Assembly: GCF_004745425.1 (NCBI RefSeq)
Contig: NZ_PGGK01000002.1
Coordinates: 124,001-188,000, forward strand
DNA: 64,000 nucleotides
Source of the DNA: Methanolobus halotolerans
Lineage (GTDB): Archaea > Halobacteriota > Methanosarcinia > Methanosarcinales > Methanosarcinaceae
Direction: 5' to 3'
Positions within the stretch are counted from its first letter, which is position 1. Each line of letters opens with the position of its first letter. This document shows positions 38,339-48,521 of the stretch, one piece after another. The notes beneath the pieces were generated by a model, which worked only from the letters and a program-made list of their open reading frames with translations, had not been told where the DNA came from and ran no database searches. A program made the translations under genes and the position numbers.

Positions 38339-39121
38339 ATGACACATATTCTGGACGACTATGCTATATTGAGTCCACTACGGTACAAGAACAACTGGCT
38401 CAAGTTAGCCATCGTTACTTTTGGGATTCTTGCAGGTGTTTCATCCAATTCTCCTTTAGTTCCATTCTTTATAGCAGTGTGTATGAGTTTCGCAACGGTT
38501 TATTTCGGGAAGATACCTTTAAGATTCTACATGAAATTGATGGCTGCACCAGCCGGTTTTGTGCTGGTGAGTGTTATAATTATAGCATTTTTCTTCGGAG
38601 AAGGTGAGAAGTTATTTTCATTTAATATTCCGGGTTATACACTGGGCGTCAGTCCGGCTGGCTTAAACATGGCTCTACTGGTGCTTGCAAGAACTTTAGG
38701 AGGAATGTCATGCATGTTCTTCCTTTCTCTGACAACCCCGATGATAGAACTTTTCTCAGTCCTCAAAGCAACAAGGTTCCCTGACTCTTTTATAGAGATA
38801 GCGATGATGATGTACCGCTACATATTCGTTTTCATGGAAGTAGCACTGGGTGTGAGATACGCACAGACGGTCAGGCTGGGATACAAGGATTTCAGGACAT
38901 CATTCAGGTCCATGGTCATGCTTGGGACAAATCTTTTCATAAGGTCATGGGAGCAGGGGGAAAAATTATATCTTTCAATGAATTCAAGGTGCTATGACGG
39001 AAAGCTGATGATCCTGGAAGATAAAAGGCCCGTAAAGTTAACCGAGTTCCTGCTTACCTCGGCTTACTTTTCACTGGTCATCATAGTATTTTACTTTACC
39101 AGGAACATGTTCGTTGTTTGA
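38339..39121 (+). CDS. cbiQ: cobalt ECF-transporter transmembrane subunit CbiQ
   Basis: 260 aa ECF T component with about five helices and the two coupling motifs near the end: KATRFPDSFIEIAMMMYRY and YLSMNSRCYDGKL (the A-R-G-like contact sites for CbiO). ATG 38339 (MTHILDDYA) is chosen; an in-frame TTG at 38312 has no SD. It is separated from cbiN by 287 bases with its own TATA-like sequence, so it may have a separate promoter. Confidence 0.9.
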   Translation: MTHILDDYAILSPLRYKNNWLKLAIVTFGILAGVSSNSPLVPFFIAVCMSFATVYFGKIPLRFYMKLMAAPAGFVLVSVIIIAFFFGEGEKLFSFNIPGYTLGVSPAGLNMALLVLARTLGGMSCMFFLSLTTPMIELFSVLKATRFPDSFIEIAMMMYRYIFVFMEVALGVRYAQTVRLGYKDFRTSFRSMVMLGTNLFIRSWEQGEKLYLSMNSRCYDGKLMILEDKRPVKLTEFLLTSAYFSLVIIVFYFTRNMFVV

Positions 39122-39130
39122 GGTGCAAAA

Positions 39131-40483
39131 ATGGTGATATTAGAAACAAAGGATCTTAGTTTTTCCTACCCCGACGGCACAGTTGCCCTGGACAATATTA
39201 ACATCAGGATCGAAGAAGGTAAAAAGATCGCATTCGTTGGCCGGAATGGTTCAGGTAAATCCACACTGTTCCTGTCAATGAACGGTACTCACAGGCCCGG
39301 AAAAGGCGAGATCCTCTTTCATGGCAAGCCCCTTAAATATGATTCCAGATCCCTCAGGGAAGTAAGAAAGAATGTCGGCATCGTCTTCCAGAACTCAGAC
39401 GACCAGATATTCGCCCCTACTATTTACCAGGATGTTGCTTTTGGACCCACGAACCTTGACTATCCTAAAGAGAAGGTGAAACAGATTGTCCATAAGACTC
39501 TGGAATATGTCGGCCTGATGCACCTTAAAGACAAGCCTCCCCACCATTTAAGCGGAGGACAGAAAAAGAGGGTCGCAATTGCCGGCATTGTGGCAATGGA
39601 CCCCGAGATAATTATCCTTGACGAACCACTTGCCAACCTGGACCCGGTTGGAGCAGATGAAGTAATGGACCTGCTCAATGAGCAGAGCTATTTCGGCAAG
39701 ACCATAATCATATCGACCCATGATGTGAACCTGGCCTATAGCTGGGCAGATTACGTGTTTTTGATGAGCGAGCATAAGATTATCAGTGAAGGCACCCCAG
39801 AGGAGATCTTCGTACAGCCCGATAAATTAAAAGCGGCCCACCTCAGAAGACCTGCTACCCTCGAGATATATGAGGAGATCAAAATGCGCGGGCTTGCAAA
39901 AACGAATTGCTGCCCGAGAGACATTCCCGACCTGGTCCATTCACTGCGTTCACAACACCTTTTATGGGTGGATGTCCCGCCTGAGGTAAAGGAGGGAGAT
40001 TACATCAACCTTGGCATATTCTATGGAGAATACGCACAAAATTCCGCATATGAGGCCGCTAACTGCAAGGTGCTCCATATACACGATGACGGACTTGCGA
40101 TAGCCGAGATGGACAGGAAAGCCTTCCGTGCAGGATCCATCGGGATATATGATACTGCAAAATATTCCAGAGAAGATCTATTGAGTATTATAGAGCGTGA
40201 CGGGGTCGAGTGTGTAGGCGCCATGGGCAAGAAAAGCAAGCTCATCGCTGAAAAAGATGACATTTACCTTGATGTGACCGCAGGTGTGATCGATCGATCC
40301 ATACTCAATGCACTTGCAGGCCAGAGATGCCTGATCCTAACCCATGATGGAATGGTACATCATGCAATGGACAGGATCAGGGCCTACATGGAAAAGAGTG
40401 GGATCAATATCCCCGTAAGTGTTATCAATCCCAATCCTGAAGAGCAATCGAAACAGGATGTCACCAAAAGTATGATGACCTGA
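39131..40483 (+). CDS. cbiO: cobalt ECF-transporter ATPase CbiO with extra C-terminal domain
   Basis: 450 aa. ABC core residues 1-235: Walker A GRNGSGKS 37-44, signature LSGGQKK 140-146, Walker B IIILDEP about 160-166. The rest, about 215 residues, is a C-terminal extension ([51 protein letters not shown]) not found in common CbiO proteins of about 270 aa. It has a fold with alternating strands and helices and could be a regulatory or metal-sensing module. Starts 10 bases after cbiQ. Confidence 0.9.
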   Translation: MVILETKDLSFSYPDGTVALDNINIRIEEGKKIAFVGRNGSGKSTLFLSMNGTHRPGKGEILFHGKPLKYDSRSLREVRKNVGIVFQNSDDQIFAPTIYQDVAFGPTNLDYPKEKVKQIVHKTLEYVGLMHLKDKPPHHLSGGQKKRVAIAGIVAMDPEIIILDEPLANLDPVGADEVMDLLNEQSYFGKTIIISTHDVNLAYSWADYVFLMSEHKIISEGTPEEIFVQPDKLKAAHLRRPATLEIYEEIKMRGLAKTNCCPRDIPDLVHSLRSQHLLWVDVPPEVKEGDYINLGIFYGEYAQNSAYEAANCKVLHIHDDGLAIAEMDRKAFRAGSIGIYDTAKYSREDLLSIIERDGVECVGAMGKKSKLIAEKDDIYLDVTAGVIDRSILNALAGQRCLILTHDGMVHHAMDRIRAYMEKSGINIPVSVINPNPEEQSKQDVTKSMMT

Positions 40484-40501
40484 ATCCGGGCATCGGGATT
40501 C
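40482..40501 (+). terminator. weak hairpin after cbiO
   Basis: GAATCC/GGATTC 6-bp arms with an 8-base loop overlapping the cbiO stop. Short but well placed to end the cbi transcript; no T-run. Confidence 0.35.
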
Positions 40502-40593
40502 GCTCATAATTAATAAGAGGTTAATAACAGGCGCCATCCTGCCCGAACATATGACATCACCCATTCATTTTAAGAACCGGGGATGAGAAGAAT

Positions 40594-41430
40594 TCAAATA
40601 TCCTCATATGTTTTCTGCATCAGGAGTGCATCATTTTCATTATCGGGACTCTCACATATCAGGAGACCTTTTACTTTGAAGTCTTTCAACGCCTTCATAA
40701 GTTCTGAATATTCAAGATCAGAGTCCTCAAGATTAAGGTGGTTCCTCTCACCTTTTTCACCATACTCTATACCGGAAACGTGCATATGCATATCGTCCAG
40801 CCCTTCCCTTCCAAGCTCGCTCTCAACCATTTCAAGTGCAAAAGCGAACTCCTCATATGTATTAACCTCACCGCCCCTTGCATGCAGGTGTGCAAAATCG
40901 ATACATGGAAGCACATTATCGATATCGCTGCCAAGTTTTACATTCTCCCGGAGACTCCCGAACTGGCTTGCTTTTCCTGTTGTCTCCGGGCGAAGGACCA
41001 CCTCTATGCGTTCATCTGCCAGCCGGCCAGTGAGCTGTTCCAGGATAGTGAACACTCTTTTATACACCTTTTCCGGTGAGTCCTTATGATAGTATGCCGG
41101 ATGGAACACAATATTGCGGGCACCACAAATACTTCCGACCTTTGCGGACATGTATATTCTTTCGACACTTGCATCTACTTTCACAGATTCGGCCGAGTTA
41201 AGATTTATGTAGTAAGGAGCATGCACACTCAGCAGGATCTCTTCTTTTTCTGCCTTTTCAGAGACCTGTCCTGCAGTAACCTCTCCCATTCTGACCCCGC
41301 GGACAAACTCGAGTTCCATGCAGCCGAGCCCAAGTTCCCGGACCCTTTCAATACCTGCAATACTGTTCCTTTTTTTTGAGCTCTTTGGCGTTCCTGCCGT
41401 GCCAAAGAAAAGTTTTGCAGGCATCGTCAT
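40594..41430 (-). CDS. endonuclease IV-like AP-endonuclease/TIM-barrel protein
   Basis: 278 aa xylose-isomerase-like TIM barrel of the Nfo group. Metal-binding style residues appear in order: VHAPYYINL, HPAYYHKD, LRPETTG, IDFAHLHAR, HMHVSGIEYG and ICESPDNENDA. The nfo-type glutamate and histidine ligands are approximately where expected. It could be an apurinic endonuclease or a sugar epimerase. It shares 4 bases with the 110-aa gene upstream (ATGA), so both are one unit. Confidence 0.82.
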   Translation of the reverse strand: MTMPAKLFFGTAGTPKSSKKRNSIAGIERVRELGLGCMELEFVRGVRMGEVTAGQVSEKAEKEEILLSVHAPYYINLNSAESVKVDASVERIYMSAKVGSICGARNIVFHPAYYHKDSPEKVYKRVFTILEQLTGRLADERIEVVLRPETTGKASQFGSLRENVKLGSDIDNVLPCIDFAHLHARGGEVNTYEEFAFALEMVESELGREGLDDMHMHVSGIEYGEKGERNHLNLEDSDLEYSELMKALKDFKVKGLLICESPDNENDALLMQKTYEDI

Positions 41431-41759
41431 GCCATGCCGAGTTTTGCCTTGAGTTCCTTCATCCTTTCAGTCGACAATTTCTTCTCGACCAGCTCCATGA
41501 AGTTTTCAATATCTTCCTCGTCGAGGGACCTGATATCCTCTTTCCCCTCCATTGCAAGCCCTACCAGATAGTCGAGCTCGCCAGCATCAAGTTTCTCAAG
41601 CCGGTTCCTGAAATCTTCCGCAGATCCGGCAACTTTATGGGATATGGGCCTGAGAATAAAGGGATAGTTGTGCCCAGAGGCGGACATAGTGTTTCCGCTC
41701 AATTCGGGTGCAAGCTTGTCGAATATCTTCCGGTCCGTTTCTGTGAATTCTCTGCTCAT
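41427..41759 (-). CDS. 110-aa helical protein coupled to the endonuclease IV-like gene
   Basis: Charged all-alpha protein (EFTETDRKIFDKLAPEL; DAGELDYLVGLAMEGKEDIRSLDEEDIENFMELVEKKL). No membrane segment. No family recognised. Its stop overlaps the start of the TIM-barrel gene by 4 bases, which suggests a partner protein. Function unknown. Confidence 0.75.
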   Translation of the reverse strand: MSREFTETDRKIFDKLAPELSGNTMSASGHNYPFILRPISHKVAGSAEDFRNRLEKLDAGELDYLVGLAMEGKEDIRSLDEEDIENFMELVEKKLSTERMKELKAKLGMA

Positions 41760-41820
41760 GGAAGATAGTTATAGGACATATTGAATAAAATTTTGTCCCT
41801 TTGCAGTTTCAAGGAAAACA

Positions 41821-42282
41821 TCAGGGAACGACATGTCCGTGCAGATCGATCTCACCACGAGCTATCCGGGTTGATGAGATGGGTTTTCCATCATCTGCCA
41901 TCACAAAATCCATTTTCACGATCTTAAGAGGATACATATTCCTCTCTGCACGGATACGGTTTATCTTAAGTGCCACAGAGTACGTTTCAGAAGAAACAAC
42001 AATGTAATCGTAATTTTCGTTAAGTGTCTTACCGTAGGGATCGCTCAGCTCAATAATATTATAATCCACATTATCCCCGGCAATCTCTTTCAGATATCCA
42101 AGTAACCGGGATTCACGGATGGAATAATCCGGCACGTTGCGGTCACGTTTGTTTGCCATCTCATTGGAAGTGAGGCCAATGTCAACCTCACCACTGCCAC
42201 CGATTTCGAATGCTTTTCGAAGGAGAGCACGATGCCCTTCATGCAAGTATTCGAAGGTTCCACCGACTACTACTCGTGCCAT
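41821..42282 (-). CDS. coaD: archaeal phosphopantetheine adenylyltransferase
   Basis: 153 aa nucleotidyltransferase. VVVGGTFEYLHEGHRALLRKAF holds the HxGH-like motif (here HEGH) at residues about 14-17, and the C-terminal DDGKPISSTRIARGEID holds the ISSTRI site. It makes dephospho-CoA in the CoA pathway. It diverges from radA. Normal length for the archaeal type. Confidence 0.92.
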   Translation of the reverse strand: MARVVVGGTFEYLHEGHRALLRKAFEIGGSGEVDIGLTSNEMANKRDRNVPDYSIRESRLLGYLKEIAGDNVDYNIIELSDPYGKTLNENYDYIVVSSETYSVALKINRIRAERNMYPLKIVKMDFVMADDGKPISSTRIARGEIDLHGHVVP

Positions 42283-42353
42283 CGAATGCTATTACTCATA
42301 TTATTATGATAAGGTTTATGTCTGCATAATACTTTCACCATGCTTGCTCCAGG

Positions 42354-42361
42354 TATATATA
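42354..42361 (+). promoter_or_regulatory. TATA box for radA
   Basis: TATATATA at 42354-42361, about 70 bases before the radA ATG. It lies within the in-frame upstream extension, which speaks against a start at 42340. Confidence 0.5.
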
Positions 42362-42429
42362 CTGCCGGATACATAGAAAAGCACAATTGTGCACCAAAAG
42401 GAAACCATGTGCACCTATGGAGTAATAAA

Positions 42430-43407
42430 ATGCCTGAAGTATTATTAGAAGACCTTGACCATGTGGGTCCGGCAACTGCACAGAAATTAATGGAAGCCGG
42501 ATTTACGACCGTTGAAGCAATTGCTGTCTCATCACCTGCGGAACTTGCAACTGCAGCAGATATTGGAGAGTCAACCGCTGCAAAGATAATCCTGGCTGCA
42601 CGCCAGTCTGCGGATATAGGAGGCTTTGAGACGGGAGATATTGTACTGGAGCGCAGAAAACTTGTGGGAAAACTATCTACCGGTTGTGTAGAATTTGATG
42701 AGATGATGGGAGGAGGAATTGACACCCAGTCCATCACCGAGATGTATGGGGAGTTCGGTTCAGGAAAAACACAGGTAGCACATCAGCTTGCTGTAAATGT
42801 TCAGCTCCCGCAGGAACAGGGGGGCCTCAACGGTTCCGTTATAATCATCGATACTGAGAACACCTTCAGACCTGAAAGGATCGAACAGATGGTGGCTGGT
42901 CTTTCCGAGAGATTTGGCATGGAATATGATTATGAAGAATTCCTGAAGAATATACGGGTAGCGCGTGCCTTTAATTCAAATCACCAAATACTGCTTGTGG
43001 ATTCAGCACTGGAACTTGCCAATGAGTTGAAGGATGCGGAAAAACCGGTTAAGCTCATCATTGTGGACTCCCTGACAGCTCATTTCAGGGCTGAATACAT
43101 AGGGAGGGGAACTCTTGCCGACAGACAACAGAAACTTAACAAGCATCTTCACGGCCTGCAGAGATTCGGCGACCTTAACAATGCATGCGTTGTTGTTACA
43201 AACCAGGTCATGTCAAAACCTGATGCTTTCTTCGGCGACCCGACAAAACCGATCGGAGGACATATCGTTGGTCACACCGCAACCTTCAGGTTGTACCTGC
43301 GCAAATCCAAGGGCGATAAGAGGATTGTCAGGCTTGTTGACTCACCGAACCTCCCGGACGGAGAAGCAATAATCTCTGTGACAACTCCAGGACTGCGTGA
43401 TCCCTGA
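42430..43407 (+). CDS. radA: DNA recombinase RadA
   Basis: 325 aa archaeal Rad51 homologue. N-terminal helix-hairpin-helix domain ([18 protein letters not shown]) at about 7-24, Walker [10 protein letters not shown] near 104, Walker B region [19 protein letters not shown] near 199, and the L2 region with [24 protein letters not shown] 42430 ([10 protein letters not shown]) is the usual archaeal start; the longer frame from 42340 includes the promoter. Central to homologous recombination. Confidence 0.95.
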   Translation: MPEVLLEDLDHVGPATAQKLMEAGFTTVEAIAVSSPAELATAADIGESTAAKIILAARQSADIGGFETGDIVLERRKLVGKLSTGCVEFDEMMGGGIDTQSITEMYGEFGSGKTQVAHQLAVNVQLPQEQGGLNGSVIIIDTENTFRPERIEQMVAGLSERFGMEYDYEEFLKNIRVARAFNSNHQILLVDSALELANELKDAEKPVKLIIVDSLTAHFRAEYIGRGTLADRQQKLNKHLHGLQRFGDLNNACVVVTNQVMSKPDAFFGDPTKPIGGHIVGHTATFRLYLRKSKGDKRIVRLVDSPNLPDGEAIISVTTPGLRDP

Positions 43408-43489
43408 TACCGGAACAAATACAGGAAATACCTAATGGAGGATCCAAACACTGAAAATGCTTTTATTCTCCTCTTCTCATTTATTGCCT

Positions 43490-44182
43490 ATGACATTCAA
43501 AGCCCTTGCCATAGACATAGACGGCACCATCACCAATATGGACCGCAGGCTCAGCCTTAAGGCAACTGAGAAACTACGCGAGCTGGATGTACCTGTCGTG
43601 CTGGCCACCGGTAATATACTCTGTTATGCCAAAGCAACCGCCAAACTGATAGGAGTATGCTGCAATGTCATAGCTGAGAACGGGGGGGTCGTGACAGATA
43701 GATTTGATAAAAAACCCTATATATCCGATGTGATCACCGAGTGTGAACAGGCTTTTGACATACTGTCCAGGGAATTCGACATGGAGAAACTGGATTCCGT
43801 CCACAGGCGAACTGAGATCGTACTCAGAAGAGATTTTGATCTTGAGCGCGCAAGGGCTTTGCTAAACACCACGGACCTGGATGTAGAGATCATAGACACT
43901 CATTTTGCTATTCACATCAAGAGCAAAAAGATCAACAAAGGTACAGGACTTGTGAGAATTGCCGATATGATGGGACTTAAACCATCCGATTTTGTCGCCA
44001 TCGGCGATTCGGTGAACGATATGGAACTTCTTGCCCTTGCAGGTTACTCTGTTGCAGTATCAAACGCTGACGACTTCCTGAAGGATATCGCTGATCATGT
44101 GACCAGGGAATCTTACGGAGAAGGTACAGCAGAAGTTATCGACTACCTCGTTTCAAAAGGAATGCTCAATACCAGGCAATGA
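43490..44182 (+). CDS. archaeal phosphoglycolate phosphatase
   Basis: 230 aa HAD family (Cof-type, archaeal PGP/sucrose-phosphatase-like). Motif I AIDIDGTITNMDRRL residues 6-20, motif II VLATGN near 40, and motif IV GDSVNDMELL near 178. It removes 2-phosphoglycolate, which arises during DNA repair. ATG 43490 is used, and the upstream 11 codons with hydrophobic residues are ignored. It is 82 bases after radA. Confidence 0.85.
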   Translation: MTFKALAIDIDGTITNMDRRLSLKATEKLRELDVPVVLATGNILCYAKATAKLIGVCCNVIAENGGVVTDRFDKKPYISDVITECEQAFDILSREFDMEKLDSVHRRTEIVLRRDFDLERARALLNTTDLDVEIIDTHFAIHIKSKKINKGTGLVRIADMMGLKPSDFVAIGDSVNDMELLALAGYSVAVSNADDFLKDIADHVTRESYGEGTAEVIDYLVSKGMLNTRQ

Positions 44183-44195
44183 TTAAATACCGGCA

Positions 44196-44219
44196 TGCAA
44201 AGCCCGGTTGAACTTTGCA
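44196..44219. terminator. bidirectional hairpin between phosphoglycolate phosphatase and PRC-barrel genes
   Basis: TGCAAAG/CTTTGCA 7-bp arms, 10-base loop, between convergent genes. Confidence 0.4.
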
Positions 44220-44228
44220 CCCGCAAAT

Positions 44229-44504
44229 TCACAAATTCACATTCTCTTTGTGGACACCTTTTGCGATATTCTTGTCAACAACGATATAGTCCTTAATGGC
44301 CCTTACGGATTCAAATGGTAATAATATATACTGGTCGTCGGCCTGGTATTTGGAAGCATCCAGGCTCATGTCGGGTTTTACTATCAGGTTTATTAGGTTA
44401 CCTGTAGCGGCATCCATCACAATATTGAAAAGGATGCCTATTTCGGTTCCATCGGTTGCCATAACCTGTTTGCTTGAAAGGTTTTTTGCAAAGACATTCG
44501 CCAT
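44229..44504 (-). CDS. PRC-barrel domain protein
   Basis: 91 aa with a single PRC-barrel (KQVMATDGTEIGILFNIVMDAATG; YILLPFESVRAIKDYIVVDK). Archaea often carry several such small proteins, and they have been linked to RNA metabolism and, in Haloferax and relatives, to division complexes. GGGGTGA is six bases before the ATG at 44504, so this start is preferred to the ATG at 44510. Codirectional with cdc48 and 49 bases after it. Confidence 0.85.
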   Translation of the reverse strand: MANVFAKNLSSKQVMATDGTEIGILFNIVMDAATGNLINLIVKPDMSLDASKYQADDQYILLPFESVRAIKDYIVVDKNIAKGVHKENVNL

Positions 44505-44552
44505 TTTCATTCACCCCTGAATATAATAGTGACTTCTAAATTTTTCATATAT

Positions 44553-46790
44553 TTATCTGTATCCTATATAAGCACTTGGTTCTTCTTTTCTGACACCGCC
44601 CTTGAACTGTGCCTGTATCTTTTCATAATACTCCATAAGATTTTCAGTCAGAGTGGGCCTTACTTTCGTGAGTGCCTCTTTGAAATATTTCATACCCACT
44701 TCCTTGTTCTCGAAATCATCCCTTAGTGCAAGCATAACAGCTTCCCTGCACACGGCCTCTATGTCAGAACCAACAAAACCTTCCGTGGAGCCGGCAAGTT
44801 CGTCAATAGTAACATCATTGCCAAGTGGAATATTTCTGGTATGTATCTTGAAAATAGCTTTTCTGCCTGCAAGTGTGGACTGGCCTACAAGTACCAGACG
44901 GTCGAACCTGCCTGAACGAAGAAGTGCGGGATCAAGGATATCAGGACGATTCGTGGCTGCTATAACCACAATCTCCTTCAGCGGTTCAAGACCGTCAAGT
45001 TCAGTAAGCAACTGGTTGACTATCCTCTCGGATACCTTACCATCCTCTGTGATGGCGCTTCTCATAGGCGCTATCGAATCTATCTCATCGAAGAATATGA
45101 TACAGGGTGCCACCTGCCTTGCTTTTTTGAACGTCTCGCGGATAGCCTTCTCTGACTCACCAACCCATTTTGAAAGCATCTGAGGTCCTTTGATACTTAT
45201 GAAATTCGCATTGGACTCATTTGCCACTGCCTGAGCGATCAGTGTCTTTCCAGTGCCAGGAGGACCGAACAGCAAAACACCCTTAGGAGGTTTGATTCCC
45301 ATCTGCATGAACTTTTCCGGCTTTGTAAGCGGCCATTCCACAGCCTCGACAATATCCTGCTTGGCCTTATCAAGACCTCCCACATCCGTCCAGTTGACTG
45401 TCGGGATCTCAACAAAGACCTCCCTCATAGCTGAAGGCTCTATCTCCCTGAGGGCCGTCTCAAAGTCATCCTTGCTGACGTTTAAGATGTCAAGGATCTC
45501 AGGTGCGATCTCCTCTTCCTCAAGATTGATATCAGGCAATGCACGCCTGAGTGATTTCATTGCAGCCTCCTGGACCAGAGCCAGCAGGTCCGCACCAACA
45601 AAACCCTGTGTGTGTTGTGCCAGGTATTCCAGGAACTCCTCGGATACGTCCTCGCTGAGAGGCACACCTCTTGTATGTATCTGGAGAATCTCAAGACGAT
45701 CATCATTGTCAGGAACACCGATCTCTATTTCCCTGTCAAACCTGCCGGGCCTGCGCAGCGCCGGATCAATGGCGTCCAGACGGTTGGTTGCACCAATGAC
45801 GACGACCTGTCCCCTTTCCTCAAGACCGTCCATCATGGTCAGCAGCTGGGCAACAACTCTTCTTTCCACTTCACCTGTGACGTTCTGTCTTTTAGGGGCG
45901 ATGGAATCGATCTCGTCTATGAAGACTATCGAGGGTGCATTATCCTCTGCCTCTTCGAATATCTTGCGTATGCGCTCCTCGCTCTCGCCATAGTACTTGC
46001 CCATTATCTCCGGACCTGCTATGTAGAGGAAGTTTGCCCGGGACTCGTTTGCAACAGCCTTTGCGATAAGTGTTTTACCAGTCCCCGGCGGGCCGTATAA
46101 TATAATGCCTTTGGGCGGCTCGATATTAAGTCTCTGGAACAGTTCGGGATGCTTTAAGGGAAGTTCTATCATCTCCCGTACACGCTGTATCTCCGAACCA
46201 AGACCTCCTATATCCTCATATGTGACACCTCGCGTGGCACCATCATAACCCCTCACAGGTTTCTGTCTCAGCTCGATCTCGGTGATCTCCCCGATGATAA
46301 GGATCGTGCCCCCCGGATCTGCTTCAACCGCAATGAGTGGTATCGCCTGACCACCGGACATCTGGGTGGACATAGGCTGTGTCATGGAACTGATAATAGG
46401 AATGACGTCCCCTTCTACAAGAGGTCTTTTCATGATGTTCCTCTTGATTATCTCATTTATGTGGCTTCCAAATTCCATTGTCACGCCTTCCGGGGGGGCG
46501 AGCACGACTTTGGTGGCGGTCTCGACCTCGGCTTTCCTTATGGTGATCCTTTCGCCTATGCCAACACCTGCATTCTGTCTGATGAAACCATCAATGCGAA
46601 CTATGCCCTGTCCCCAGTCCTGTCTCTCAGCCCTCCATACTTTGGCAGCGGTCTTTCTCTTACCTTCTATCTCCACAATATCCCCGGGAGACAATTGTAA
46701 ACTCAGAAGGGTTGTTGGATCCAGCCGAACAATACCTCTCCCAAAGTCATTCGGATGCGCTTTTTCTACTTTGATCTGTACTTCGTCCAT
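44553..46790 (-). CDS. Cdc48/VAT-type two-domain AAA ATPase
   Basis: 745 aa. N-terminal double-psi barrel domain ([18 protein letters not shown]...), D1 AAA with GPPGTGKT near 218 and [11 protein letters not shown], and D2 AAA with a second GPPGTGKT near 491 and [10 protein letters not shown]. Unfoldase for protein quality control and proteasome delivery. GGGATGA lies before ATG 46790 ([10 protein letters not shown]), so this start is preferred to 46799. The C-terminus ends in YIGYR, close to but not a perfect HbYX proteasome-docking tail. Confidence 0.94.
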   Translation of the reverse strand: MDEVQIKVEKAHPNDFGRGIVRLDPTTLLSLQLSPGDIVEIEGKRKTAAKVWRAERQDWGQGIVRIDGFIRQNAGVGIGERITIRKAEVETATKVVLAPPEGVTMEFGSHINEIIKRNIMKRPLVEGDVIPIISSMTQPMSTQMSGGQAIPLIAVEADPGGTILIIGEITEIELRQKPVRGYDGATRGVTYEDIGGLGSEIQRVREMIELPLKHPELFQRLNIEPPKGIILYGPPGTGKTLIAKAVANESRANFLYIAGPEIMGKYYGESEERIRKIFEEAEDNAPSIVFIDEIDSIAPKRQNVTGEVERRVVAQLLTMMDGLEERGQVVVIGATNRLDAIDPALRRPGRFDREIEIGVPDNDDRLEILQIHTRGVPLSEDVSEEFLEYLAQHTQGFVGADLLALVQEAAMKSLRRALPDINLEEEEIAPEILDILNVSKDDFETALREIEPSAMREVFVEIPTVNWTDVGGLDKAKQDIVEAVEWPLTKPEKFMQMGIKPPKGVLLFGPPGTGKTLIAQAVANESNANFISIKGPQMLSKWVGESEKAIRETFKKARQVAPCIIFFDEIDSIAPMRSAITEDGKVSERIVNQLLTELDGLEPLKEIVVIAATNRPDILDPALLRSGRFDRLVLVGQSTLAGRKAIFKIHTRNIPLGNDVTIDELAGSTEGFVGSDIEAVCREAVMLALRDDFENKEVGMKYFKEALTKVRPTLTENLMEYYEKIQAQFKGGVRKEEPSAYIGYR

Positions 46791-47063
46791 TAGTTTCATC
46801 CCAAATATGATTTTAAATATATAATTTGCTTATAATTTAATTATGATCGTAATACATATTTCACCCCCATGCTTAAAAAAGATATGGTCAGGTGTAGGCT
46901 CTAACACCCTTTTTTCCCAACCAACAAGATTTAAATATCAATTGTATATACTACACTTTGTTGATTGGACACTATTCTGTAAACATTTGTAAATTAAATT
47001 TTATGTTAGTTTATAACCAGTATAGTTGAAGATCTTCAGTTTTGAATTAAAGGAAGTGCATAT

Positions 47064-47273
47064 TTGTTCGGAAACAACGATGAATCAACAGCCCCGATAG
47101 ATGTCGGAGAGACCTATGAAGTAACGATAGAGGATATCGCAAAAGAAGGAGACGGTATAGCCAGGATAGAAGGATTTGTTATCTTTGTGCCCGGGGCAGA
47201 AGTAGGAGACACTGTAAATATCAGGATAACAAAGGTCCTGCGCAAGTTTGCATTCTCTGAGATCGAGGAATAA
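47064..47273 (+). CDS. TRAM-domain RNA-binding protein
   Basis: 69 aa single TRAM domain (VGETYEVTIEDIAKEGDGIARIEGFVIFVPGAEVGDTVNIRITKV). Methanogen stand-alone TRAM proteins act as RNA chaperones, notably in the cold. TTG 47064 follows GGAAGTG; the first residues FGNNDES are a short acidic lead. A separate transcript with its own terminator. Confidence 0.9.
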   Translation: MFGNNDESTAPIDVGETYEVTIEDIAKEGDGIARIEGFVIFVPGAEVGDTVNIRITKVLRKFAFSEIEE

Positions 47274-47284
47274 TATTTTAAACC

Positions 47285-47305
47285 GGATAGGCAGACTGCC
47301 TATCC
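47285..47305 (+). terminator. TRAM gene terminator
   Basis: GGATAGGCA-GAC-TGCCTATCC, a perfect 9-bp stem 11 bases after the stop, followed by ACTGACCATTCTTTTTT. Confidence 0.75.
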
Positions 47306-47452
47306 ACTGACCATTCTTTTTTCAATTTCATCTTGTTTGAACTATAGTTCCAATAACGATTCTGCGGACTGCCAGATAGTAATTTCCCATTCTTCCGCCC
47401 TCAGACAAGCAGAAAAGAAATAAATTTAAACTATTGGCTTTTCTCTATAAGC

Positions 47453-48103
47453 ATGGAGTTAAAAGCGTTATTTCTGAACTGTACTTTAAAAGAGCGTCCT
47501 GAGGTATCTAATACAAGAGCACTTATCGACAAAGCAGCCAGGCTTTTTTCACAAATGGGTATTGAAAGCGAGGTTATAAGGATTGTTGACTACAATGTAA
47601 AATTCGGCATCACTTCCGATGAAGGCAAAGGTGATGAGTGGCCTTTGATATTAGAAAAGATCAAAGGATCCGATATTCTTGTGATCGGCTCTCCCATATG
47701 GTTCGGCGTACGTTCATCGGTTACACAGCTTGTAATGGAAAGGCTTGACGGGACCTATATGGAAGGAGACCCCCAGACAGGCCAATTCCCCCTGTATGGG
47801 AAAGTTGCGGGAGTCCTTGTCACAGGGAATGAGGATGGTGCTCATAATGTGGCAGCAAATACCCTCTTCAATCTGACCCATCTGGGATGTACAGTTCCCC
47901 CGAATGCCGATTGTTACTGGGTAGGAAATGCAGGTCCGGGTCCGAGTTACATAGAAGCGGGTGGCGAAAGGCATCTCTATACGAACAAGACGGTCCGTTA
48001 CATGACGCATAATCTGGCATTCTTTGCAAGACTGCTGAAAGAGAATCCTATTCCCACAAACCTTAATAAAATTTATGAGCAGGCAGCAGAAGAGAGTGAC
48101 TGA
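47453..48103 (+). CDS. NADPH-dependent FMN reductase/flavodoxin-fold protein
   Basis: 216 aa. Flavin-binding blocks LFLNCTLKERPEVSNTRAL near the start, DILVIGSPIWFGVRSSVTQLVMERLDG near 81-107, and GVLVTGNEDGAHNVAAN near 122-138. The Isf-type cysteine cluster is absent, so this is a simple flavoprotein. Its redox partner is unknown. A TATA-like AAATTTAAAC precedes ATG 47453. Confidence 0.82.
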   Translation: MELKALFLNCTLKERPEVSNTRALIDKAARLFSQMGIESEVIRIVDYNVKFGITSDEGKGDEWPLILEKIKGSDILVIGSPIWFGVRSSVTQLVMERLDGTYMEGDPQTGQFPLYGKVAGVLVTGNEDGAHNVAANTLFNLTHLGCTVPPNADCYWVGNAGPGPSYIEAGGERHLYTNKTVRYMTHNLAFFARLLKENPIPTNLNKIYEQAAEESD

Positions 48104-48274
48104 TCAGAAATTAGTTTTTAACCCCTGATAGAACTTACATGAATTTCTTTGTTGCCAGCTATTTTTATCAGATATGATAAGTAGGAAAATTCCTACAAAT
48201 ATTTACTCCGGCATTTAATACTGTGGACCACATAAAGAACATTATAATTAAAGGGGGTTCAAGGAGGTGAGAAT

Positions 48275-48481
48275 TTGGCGGCTGTAATGAATGGTCTTGA
48301 CTGGGCAGCACTAGCCTTGGTCATAATCGGAGGACTTAACTGGGGCCTGGTAGGTGCATTTGGTTTTGACCTTGTAGCGGCAATTTTCGGCGATATGTCC
48401 TGGCTATCAAGGATCATATACATACTTGTAGGTCTCGCAGCACTCTATTTGATATACTTCGCTACAAAAGTAAGCAAGTGA
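48275..48481 (+). CDS. DUF378 small membrane protein
   Basis: 68 aa with two membrane helices and the DUF378 pattern LDWAALALVIIGGLNWGLVGAFGFDLV. TTG 48275 lies behind a perfect SD AAGGAGGTGA, one of the strongest in the window, with a four-base spacer. Function unknown. Confidence 0.9.
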   Translation: MAAVMNGLDWAALALVIIGGLNWGLVGAFGFDLVAAIFGDMSWLSRIIYILVGLAALYLIYFATKVSK

Positions 48482-48521
48482 ATGCGGATTGATAATTATA
48501 TCTTCTTATGTTGATGATGGA

